Assembly (NCBI GenBank): GCA_002633005.1
Contig: NMRA01000435.1
Span: 358,297 to 383,818, forward strand
Direction: 5' to 3'
Source of the DNA: Phoronis australis
Lineage: Eukaryota > Phoronida > Phoronidae
DNA length: 25,522 bases
Shown here: piece after piece, positions 1 to 10,300 of the stretch
Layout: each line of letters begins with the position of its first letter
Numbering within the stretch: the first letter of the stretch is position 1
Made by a program: the position numbers and the translations under genes
Notes under the pieces: generated by a model
Seen by the model: only the letters and a program-made list of their open reading frames with translations
What the model was told of the DNA's origin: nothing
The model's database searches: none

Positions 1-265
1 CCTTCTTCAGACGTTGTTTCGCAGGGACCTTCATCAGTTCAGCGTACAACTCCCTTTCGCAATCGGACGGCAGAAAGTGCTTGCCACACACACGATGATT
101 CTCCACTGCTTTGTACGTTGCGTGGACGGGTAACGCTGCGTTCTTCACACGAACGAGCCAAGTATGGCGAAGTGTGTCATCCATCGGAAAGCGATGCAAA
201 GGTACTCCCAAAGCGCGCGTGAGCCGATAATTAGTACATCCTAGTACGCAGCAACAGCGTGGCAT
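1..265 (-). CDS. THAP-domain protein, N-terminal part (runs off the left edge)
   Basis: Read on the minus strand, an ATG at 265-263 opens 88 uninterrupted codons to the window edge. The start MPRCCCVLGCTN is a typical THAP zinc-finger beginning. The C2CH zinc set is visible: a Cys near residue 5 and Cys10, then Cys60 and His63 in RVCGKHF. HRFP (residues 24-27) and the conserved Trp36 are also in place. THAP fingers are C2CH DNA-binding modules of transcription factors and P-element-like transposases; which of these this is cannot be told because everything after the finger is outside the window. The gene points away from SAS-6, whose first exon is not in the window, so it either sits antisense within SAS-6 intron 1 or lies beside its promoter. 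It resembles the second THAP finger at 23985 but is clearly diverged from it. The domain call is firm; the gene's integrity is unknown. Confidence 0.85.
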   Translation of the reverse strand, partial: MPRCCCVLGCTNYRLTRALGVPLHRFPMDDTLRHTWLVRVKNAALPVHATYKAVENHRVCGKHFLPSDCERELYAELMKVPAKQRLKK

Positions 266-521
266 GTTGACTGACTAGTAAATGAAAGCAAACGACGACG
301 GAACTTAACACAACCGAGGTAGAACAATGACTGACTTGGCAGCTCTCACAGTCAGACTATATGAAAAGAAATTGGCGCGAAATGCTTGCCTCCTAAAACG
401 TCTCTTCCGGAGTAACGGACGCGTAATTCATAAAATTACGAAAAGCTGTGGAAAATATGTCTAGGATAACCAACCAACCTTATTTTAGCTCAAAATGACA
501 TGGAAAAAGGTTGCCTTCGCC
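266..521. other. Gap between the THAP start and the 45-bp array
   Basis: No gene is recognised here. On the plus strand an ATG at 327 opens about 45 codons, but they do not resemble the N-terminus of SAS-6. The stretch would hold the promoter of the minus-strand THAP gene, but I see no clear core promoter element. Confidence 0.4.
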
Positions 522-1303
522 TTTAATATCTGGACTATCAGATCTGTGTTTTACCGTGTTCTGACTTTTAATATCTAGACGTCTATCAGATCTGTGTTAA
601 ACCGTGTGATGGTTTTTAATATCTAGACTATCAAATCTGCGTTACACGGTGTTGTGACTTTTCATATATGGATGTGGGTTACTACCGCGTTGTGACTTAT
701 TATCTAGATTATCAGATCTGTATTACACGGTGTTATGAATTTAATATCTAGGATATCAGATCTGTGTTACCACCATGTTGTGACTTAATATCTAGACTAT
801 CAGATCTCTATTACACCATGTTTTGACTTTTAACACCTATATTATAAGATCTGTGTTTCACCATGTTCTGAGTTTTAATATCTAGACTATCAGCCCTGTG
901 TTTTACAGTGTTATGACTTTTAATATCTAGGATATCAGATCTGTGTTACCACTTTGTTGTGACTTAATATTTAGACTATCAGATCTGTATTACACCATGT
1001 TATGACTTTTAACACCTAAACTATCAGATCTGTGTTACACCTTATTATGACTTTTAATATCTGGACTATCAAATCTGCATTACACGGTGTTGTGAATTTT
1101 AATATCTGGACTATCAAATCTGCGTTACACTGTGTTGTGACTTTAATATATGTTACTACCGTGTTTTGACTTAATATTAGATTATCATATCTTTGTTATT
1201 ACCTTGTTGTGAGTTAATATCTAGACTTATCTATCAGAACTGTTTTACACGTGTTTTGACCTTTAGCGTATAGACTAGATCAGACCTGTGTTACGTTGTA
1301 TTG
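522..1303. repeat. Tandem array of ~45-bp units, about 18 copies, ending at a splice acceptor
   Basis: The unit reads roughly AATATCTAGACTATCAGATC followed by TGTGTTACACCGTGTTGTGACTTTT. I count about 18 copies, two of them shortened (near 662-698 and 1145-1172). Copies are diverged, yet some neighbours share private variants, so blocks of several units were duplicated together. The last copy ends about ten bases before the acceptor AG at 1313-1314 of a SAS-6 exon. The repeat's own TCTAG lines up with the CCTAG of that acceptor. Confidence 0.9.
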
Positions 1304-1314
1304 TTACTTCCTAG

Positions 1315-4300
1315 GAACTCACAGTTCGATTAACAGACGACAAAGATTTGTTCTTCCTCTTCACTCTCAGGATAGATGAAGAAGACTTCCAAAGGTAATT
1401 GTCTATAGTGACGAATCTATGGGAGAGTTTAGGGGTGCTAAGCCGCCCCTCAAAGGGTGCAGTCAAGAAACAAAAAGAATGTGGCGACCACAAAAAAATG
1501 TTGCCACTGGTGGAGTAAACCTCTTTGTCAGTGAATCTACTGCTGATGTGGTTCAGTGAACTGTCAGTTCCCCCATCCAGTATTGGTCTGCCTTCTCCCT
1601 CACTCCAACCTTTCTCTTAGAGAACATACTGTTGACATCTGAACAAATCTCAACTCCCAGCCTCGTAAGTTTATTGTGGTAATCATCTGAAATTGACCCA
1701 CTCCATCCAAATGTTGCATTGTTGTTTGTTGTTATGAATATCCGTTTGTCTGTGGTGATGACACTAATTCGCCATCTGTTGGGCGTAGTGAAGACTAATC
1801 CCACCACTTCCCTCTGGTTTCTTACTCAATGTTCCTGTAAGTGCTAAGGTGCGCCATAACTGTGCTTCCCTGGTGAACGGTGCATCTCAAAATTAAGAAG
1901 ATAAATGATTGACTTACAAGCCCTGTTTCAGGAAGCCAAGTATGAAACATTAGCAAGTTTTGAATACACGAATTTGGTGCTTTCGATATATCTGTTAACA
2001 TCAGGTAAAATAAGGTAGTTAATATTTTGAATCTGATCCACGTACTTAAGTTTACGTTTACTCAGTTACATTTTCATTTATTAATACTGGCTGTGAGCAT
2101 TAAAATACCTCGGGTGGTTCGCAAGCAGATGTTTATTCATGAACATAAAGGGGCTTCAATAATAATTTCTAATTATGAACTGCTCGCAGATCTTGCAGAT
2201 AAGAAATTTGTCTCCTCTTGTTCATTACTCGAATTGTGGAAGATTTCTGTGTTATGAAAGAAGTTCGTTATTGCTTATCGTCAGGCCTCATGAGTTGACT
2301 CCTCACAGTGTCCACGTGAAATCTCGTCAGCTGTGTGAGAGCTGAAAATTTTATTTCCCTATTTTATTCTCACAGGATATATGGCATCGAATTAATGCTT
2401 GACATGCGTGCACCCAGCCGTTAACACGGGGGGGGGGGCTTGAATTTCTGGCGAAGTGGACCTTTTGCTGACAAAAGAGTGGGAGGACAAAAAAAAAAAC
2501 GGGGTACCATCTTCCTTCAGAGCTGGGAATTGTGTGTCTGCGCCTTTTTAGTGGACTTTTGTCTCGTTTGCTCAGACTTTTTGTTTCTCTGGGGCAGACC
2601 TTTTTGCCCACTTCGCTAAAGGGGCTCATTCGAGCCCCCCGAGCCCCCCCTGGGTGCGCGCATGCTTGACTATGTGTAAGTTTTGTATGATATCTATAAT
2701 CACACAAAATTTTGAAATCTTTTGGCACTCACAACAATGTAAAAGGACTTTGAAAAATGAAAAAAATGTCAATTTTGGCAATTATTTTTGTCTAAAGTTT
2801 ATAAGATTTTACCGCATGTCAATATGTTGTACTCTGTGTATGATCTGAAGCAATAACATTACCAGTTCTGTCCAAGCCAAGAAGCCAATTTTGAGGTGTG
2901 TTAGGAGCAATCTGAGATCAGTTTTATGAATCCTATATTGGTTTTGTTCAAAAAACGCAGCCAGGTTTTTATTAAAGTAATGGAATATAGCCTCTTTAAA
3001 TTTAATCTTAACTGGGGCTTAAGCACATTTGACATGTGTGCACATTGTTGATTACAGCCTAAAGGCACAGCAAGGTCTGCTGGTTGATTTCAGCTCATTT
3101 CCTCAGAGATTCATCGAACTGTTGAAGCTATGTCTACAAGAAGAGAACAAAGATTTGCCAAAGTATGATTGCGTAGTATTAATATTGACAATTTGACAAT
3201 TTTGGTTTTAGGCCAAAGTAATGAAATTGACATTAAGCACTTCGGCAATAATCAATAATGGGACGTCTGTTATTGCCATTATTAATATTGCAGTGAAACT
3301 TTATTAATTTAGGTTATTGCTAAGATTGGGGTTTTCCTGCTTTTCTGTCATATTGTGACCTAAACTGAAGATATTTTACCATAATACAGTGAAGCCCTCT
3401 TAATGTGGTACTGGATAATAAAATATCCCCGTTTTTGTCAAATGTCAAAAAAATCCTTTCCCATTAAACCCAACTTGCATTATGTCATGAATTATTGTCA
3501 CATTCCGCAATATTGTCATTAAAAAATAAGGACGATTGATTCTCAACTGCTTACTAGTAGCATATGTACCTTCTCTTTTTTATCTAAAAACCAACCTAAT
3601 TCATCTGCCATTTAACTGCCTTATGAGAATTTGGTGCCAGGGTAAAAATGGGCCATTTCCTGTTTACCTGTCTTAATTCAGACTCTCTAATACTTAGCAT
3701 GAACAACTATACAGAGTAGTTACGATCACTGCTAAGTCGAAACCTGCTTCAAGGAATGTCCCACTTATTATCTTGATAATTTACATTGAAACTGAGGCTA
3801 TGGCATTAGGCAGGCTCCACACAATGTGCCTAAACATTGACTCGCTTGGCATTCTCTCGATATTGGGGATACAGGGGACACTGGGAGCTATGAGGTCTGT
3901 TTAGCCCTCAGATCGATGCTTCTGTAGGTACACCACGTGCCCTTTGAGGAACGTGGCACGATTTCTTTGACTACGAAATCAAGCATCTCTTCAGTGGCAG
4001 GGATAAAACGCTTTTGGACAGATGGACAAAATGTTGTTTCAGCAAGCTGTTGTCAATGTTTTGACTTAAACAAGATCAGTAGGAATCTTTACCACGTTTG
4101 GTGTGATTTGCTGATTTTTCACCAGTCCTTATTTTCTATACAAATGCGAACAATACTCCTTAAGTCAGTTATTTTGCACTTTAATGCTTGCCATTTTTAA
4201 ATATGACAACACTGTGTTAAATAAACAAACTTCATTTGTTGTTATTTTTTACTTCTGTTCAGTCCAACCATGCTTACAATAAAGTATGATTTTTTGTGGA

Positions 4301-7300
4301 AAACTTTGACAACCTAATAGCGTGAAATGTGATAGGAATTTACGTAAATTTTATTAGTCTTTGAGCTGGTCGCTGTCTATGTTTGGAAGTTGTTGACACT
4401 TCTTGGAGTTATGTTGCGATTTAAATTATGGCATTGTATTTTATTCCCTTGCCAGGTTCATCCTACAGTTCAACAGTGTCGGTAATCTGTCCAGTGACCA
4501 CGCCGCAGCCAACCTGAATGTTGTCGAGACTAATCCCTTCAAACACCTGACTCATCTGGCTCTCAAGTTCCTCCCCGGTTCAGACACTGATGTGAAAAAG
4601 TACCTGGCAGACTGTCTCAAGAAACTAAGGGTGAGATAAACACTTGACTTAGAGCTCTTTAACTCAGTGAGAGCATGGAAGCAGTTTCTGCTTGGTTCAA
4701 TCACAAAGGTTGCACAAGACAGGTGAAGTGGTGTTATTGGAATCATTTGAACGTTTTACATCACAATTCTGGTGATTCTCTAGTTTTCACCTTTGTTGTT
4801 ACCAGACGACCTGTAGAGGTCGCCCCTCTCCGAATCCTACCAGTGTGGGATGGTTTTGAACTAATTGCCACTGTCTGGTAGTTGTGTCTGCCCTTCAGCA
4901 TGTGAGATCATATTCATTCAAGACGTAATCTAATCACCACATTATCGTCAATAGCTTTACATTAGGATTCTGATGGAAGCCAGTTTGTTAATCTGTCTTT
5001 AATCATGTAAAACCATTTCTATTTTAGGACGAGAATTTTTCTCTTCAGAAGCAGTCAGAAAGCAAAGAGTCTGAGCTGACACTGAGGCTGAGACAGACGC
5101 AAGAGGTGCGTAGAACTTCAGTTGGTAGAAAGTTATTGATCTGTTGCAGGATGTGTGCTATTCCACGATATGCGCATCTATTCAGTTATCCTCCTGGATC
5201 TAATACCTCTCTGTGAGAAGCACACATCCAAAATTTTGGCATCTACCTCGCACAATTCAGTTCTCTTGTTTTATTTTTTAATTGTCTTCAGTAAGGTTGA
5301 ATCTGTCTTCTTGTATGTTGGTTTATAGTTTAGGAGTTTACATACTGCTATACAAATTTAGTCAACATGTTGATTGAATTCACGGAGTTCTCCGAAAAGA
5401 AGTTATTGTGAATTTGATTTACCTGTGTAAGGAAACTTTCTATGAACTTTGTAAAGTAATATGTTTGTAAGCGTCAAGTAACTTCAGTTTAAACTCAGAA
5501 TTTTTTTTCCTGGTTGGTTTATGAAAATTTCTATTCTTGAACTTTTGGAAAATAATAGGTTTGTAAGCGTCAAGTAACTTCAGTTTAAACTCAGAATTGT
5601 TTTTTTCCTGGTTGGTTTATGAAACTTTCTTTTCATCTTGTGCATTTGCTGGGCTCCATTCCATACAATCATGTCAGACGATCATGAGAAAGGCTTGCAT
5701 GATTACGTTTTTCGTCTGTGGTGCATAGCAATGTCATGCGAAAACTTGCGTGATCTTGTGTTTTCGCGAGTATTTTGCATCTACAGATTGCAGCCCTGTT
5801 TTCACCACTTGATTTCGTTGTCTCAGTCTTCTGTCTGTCATCTAGGCTCTCTCATCAAGAACTGTAGAGTTGGATAATATAAGGGGAGAGCTGAGTTCAC
5901 GAACCAATGACTTGTCGTCAAAACATGCACATGAGCTGGCGTCAGAGAAAGAACGATTGTTGCAAGTAAGACTTCAATGTTAGCATGGTCTCTGTATGCA
6001 CTATGGGCCTTTCTGTAGTAAGTAGTAGTAAGCCCCATCTGTTGGCAAAATGCGTCTCTGACCATTTGGTTTTGTTTACTAGCTGAATTGTATCGTTTCG
6101 ATGATCTTTGTAGTTTCACAAAATGCTGACCATGTATTGTTACCCTTACTTCAGGCACAGTTGAATATGCGTACGTATGCATACATTTTACATACAAGTA
6201 AAGCACTTGTGTGATATTTCGTTGTGTATTTTCATTAATTTGTTCCCCCATTTTTGAAAGTAAGCCTAGGTCTACTTTTGTCATGGTCCCCCCCAATAGG
6301 TGCTATTTTTGATGTCTATCCTTGGATTTGGAAATTTATTCATGACTGAGGCATCTAAATGTGAATTCTCAATGTCTGGAGCACAAATAACTGTTTGAGT
6401 TTTTTATTAATTGTAGTCCCAGACTGATTTACAACAGAGATACGAGCGTGAGAAACGCGACTTGGAGCAGGCTCATCTAAAGATTGTTAAACAGCTGGAG
6501 GCGAAAATGTATGAGACTGAGGCAGCCAGTAGGGTAAGAGCACTAGTTTGAGCCAATAATGCAAGAGTATGAGTGTGAGGCAGCCAATAAGATAGCAGTA
6601 TGAATCTGAGGCTGCCAATAGGGTGAGAGTAGGAATATGAGGCAGCCAATAGGGTAAAATTTAAGTCCAATATTGGGATTAAATTTCATGTGACATTGTT
6701 GATTTTGTGTGTTGTAAACAAGAGAAGTGTTTGTAAACGTTAAGAGTCANATGGGTGGGACATACGCATCGCGTCTTGGCTTGTCATTTAATTAAATAAG
6801 GTCGTTTTAAATTATTTTTGTGTCCTCTTGCCCTACCCTGGCTCCCTCTGTGGGTAAGTGGATCAGGGAGAAATATTTTGTTTTTCTATGTGTCATTCTC
6901 TTAGCATGGTATTTTTTGTTGTAAAAGTAGTTAATTTGAAGAGTACGAATAAAATGTTACGAAGTTTCACACATATTTCACACTGGTTTGCGTGAGGAAA
7001 AGCAAGGTTAACTTTAAGTTCTGACTAATATAACTATACTTAACAGTTCACTCATCTCGAGCCTTTTCATTCATAAATATACGATATTAATCAACTTAGC
7101 TCTGTTGCGGGAATGTGTTAATTAAACTGTGAAAGTGATTGATGGTTGTCTGCCACATGGGTTCAGTGTAAATGCTTGTATTACATTGGTTTCTATCCTT
7201 AAAGTGGAACGTGCATGCTAATTCCTTATCTTTGTGATTGCTTGGTCAAGTGTGTTAGAAACACAACATATAGTGACGATGTGAATATGAAGTAGTTGAA

Positions 7301-10300
7301 AATTGTGAAATGTTTTTAAGAATAAGTTTTGTGTCAAAAATGATCTGCCATAAATCACTCAACCGTGTCCAGGAAGTATTGTGACATGGTGTTGGGGAAT
7401 AACACTGCATGATGCGGACTGTGTGCACCCCCAAGGTACGTCATTAGTGCAAAGGTCACCTATTTGTGAATTTTTATGTTTTCACGTTACAAGTTGTCAA
7501 TAAATACAACTGCACTTTGTTTAGCGTAGATAATTCTCATATAGCGTTGTCATTTGGTTCCTGCTATACATTGGCATAGTTAGGAGCATGCAAATACATC
7601 TGTAAGTACTAGATCTGTGACCTAGTTTGTTTGTCTTTGTGCGTGGTTATAGGAAAAGATGACCAACCAGTTAAAGACCCGTGTGGCTGTTCTAGAACAG
7701 GAGTGCCGAGACAAAGACCAAGTGTTGTCCAGGAGTTCAGATTTACTAGGCTTGGAACAGGAGCAAAAGGTATGTGATAACCTGTTGTGTGTATATGGAG
7801 ATCCAGTGTTCAGCTGGATTTCAGGTCTGCTGGGCTCAGAATAGGAGATTAAAATGGCCGTTAGGCCAAAGATGGCATGATTTATTCTGGTGGTGCCTCA
7901 TAGTTGGCACCAGGGGGCGCTGTCTGGTGGTGCCTCATAGTTGGCACCAGGTGGCGCTGGGTAAGAAAGGAAGAATCCTGACACATTTCAGCTGGCATCA
8001 GTTGACTTTCTTTTTGAGTAAATGGACTACTAAAAATACTAAATCACTGTAGCTATTTTTAAAGAAGCACAGACCAGAACCAGTTATTCTACTTTCTTTG
8101 GCCTTATTAATGTTTGGATAACTCTGAGGAGTTAAGTGCGGAGACTTTTTATTTTGTATAGAAAAAATACGAAGATGATCTTGAACGAAAGCAGCGACAG
8201 ATATCGAAGATGGAGTCGTCAATTAAGACAATGTCCGAAGAGCTGATCAAAGCCAATGAAATCATCAAGAAGCTACAGGGTGAAATACGCAGCTACCATA
8301 ACAAGGTATTGGCTGTATGGCTTCATGAGGTGTTCTGAATGAATTCTAGTGTTTAGTGAAATCCCTGAAGTACCACTTTGTGTTTTCCCCAATATGCTTT
8401 TCATGACACTTTAGTCCATGTACTACTGGATTTGATGGCACAACATTGCTCTCTCTCGCTGTTTATCTATCAAACTCACCAGAGCCTGTCATGGTTTTTG
8501 TGTTCAGATCCAAGCTAGTATGGATAACTTACCAGTTACAAGTTGTAACGCAACATGAATTCATTTTAAATACCGTATAAGATTGGGTTTGATGAACCTG
8601 TAGTTGTTGAATGGAATGGGTGATAATTCCTACCATTGCAAATTTACGTATTATCAAAACACCAACAACCTGTAACATTTTATTTTTTTACACAAACGGC
8701 AACTAGTAATTTTTTATTTGTTCTAAGCACAATCGCCCACAATTTTTATAATTCAAGTGTCTTCTCCCTCCCATACTGATGAAACAGCACTTGGGGTTGT
8801 GTGGGACCTTATCAACTAGTCTGTATATTTAGCCAAATACGTAGAAAATGCAATTTTTTCATAAAAATCATGTCATATTTTTGAAAGCTTCTTATGCAAA
8901 AGTTGGACACGTAGAAAACAATTTCTAAAAGCATTTTGTATATCAGTGCATAATGCTGGTTGTGTGAAAGTTTCATATGAATCCGAACTGCCGTTTCTGA
9001 GATATGTTCTAACGTTGACCAAATTTGGGCATTTTTCTAGTCCTGCATAACCTTTGAAAGAGTTGACATAGAGCACGGTAGTTCAGTTGACTTTTAGTAT
9101 CTTCTGGCGACTGTCTCTCCCCAAAATCAACTGCTGGTTCCGTATGGATTTTTTATTTACACAAATGCATCGTCTTATTTAGATAAAATTAAGAGATCAG
9201 ATTACAACAGAGCAAGAAAAGGTCCTCGGTGAAAAAGAGAAACAGACCGAAGCAACGAAAACAGAAAACGAGAAGTTGAAGGAAGCTTTGAGAAACAAGG
9301 AAGATGAGGTAGTGTTATTACTAGGCTTGCAACCTTCCTGTTAATAGAGCTGTCCTGCATTGAACTCTCCTTTTCTTGGAGGTAGAAAAAATGTATTGCA
9401 TGACTGAACTACTTTTAAAAATGTCAGGCACTCCTGAGTTAATTAAGAAAATCTATACATTGTGCATACAGATCTGGTGTTCGTCAATTTCTTGGTGTTA
9501 GTACTGCAGTGCTGCATGCGTTTCCAGTCACTTCTTTTCAACAATACTACAGAACACAGTAATATTCAAAGTGTCATATTTTTATTTTCAGAATAAAAAA
9601 CTGAGTGAGTCACTGGAAGCCAGTCTTCAGAAGTTGGAAGAGAGCAAACAACTCATTAAAACTAACGAGAATGGTAAACTATTAATGTATTACCTGTTAA
9701 TTGCACTATTTAAGAATATAGATGTTGAGAGGCGTGTTACGCAATGTTAGATACTCACGGCAAGAAATATTTGCTGATGTAATGTATGTAGTTACTTAGC
9801 ATACAGCTGTCTACTGTAATTTGACATTCCAGCCTGGCTGATCAATAAGTCGAGTGGCGGCCATTTTGCTAGGGAATGCGAGCAGGTTCATGAGCTTACT
9901 TGTGAAGCCCTGTCTTTTCACTCGCATGATTTTTGAGATTTTGCTGAATTCACACTACGCAACGCACCCAGAGTGTGCATTCAATGCTAATATCTTACAA
10001 TTTTGACACGGTCATGATAGTGCAATCAACAATCTTGATACATGTTTGACAGGTAAACTTGCGACCTTATCAACAGTTTGCATGCTAAAACGGGTACCAA
10101 TTTAAGCACCATAACTCATAACGAGTTGCAGTAGTACTTAGTTTACTTAATTATTATATCTTTTTTATTACATTGTGATAATTAGGCCTTGTTAAAAGGA
10201 TACCAAATCCATTAATAGATATTAAAAGAACTTTCCCATCCTGCTGTGTAACCCTTTGTAAACAAGTTCGGAGGAAAATTTGAAAACTCCTTTCAAAGTC

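Larger units (their letters stand above)
7886..7959. repeat. 37-bp unit in two near-identical copies, each with a palindrome
   Basis: Copies lie at 7886-7922 and 7923-7959 and differ at one base (AGGGGG versus AGGTGG). Each contains the 7-bp inverted repeat TGGTGCC/GGCACCA around an 8-base loop (TCATAGTT). The unit lies about 115 bases into the intron 7770-8161. Confidence 0.9.

Noticed and set aside
327-464. Short plus-strand frame starting MTDLAALTVRLYEKK as the missing SAS-6 first exon
   Set aside because: Beyond a chance LYEKK it does not match the SAS-6 N-terminus, and there is no donor in phase 0 where the exon should end.
1553-1807. Minus-strand open frame of 84 codons with a fairly protein-like composition
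   Set aside because: No family recognised, no splice partners seen, and it lies in a SAS-6 intron. It could be a decayed transposon fragment.
2351-2728. Minus-strand open frame of 125 codons
   Set aside because: It spans the TIR element and its G/C runs, with no domain; better explained as transposon DNA.
5838-6296. Minus-strand open frame of 152 codons
   Set aside because: It is antisense to a well-supported SAS-6 exon and its intron, without any domain.
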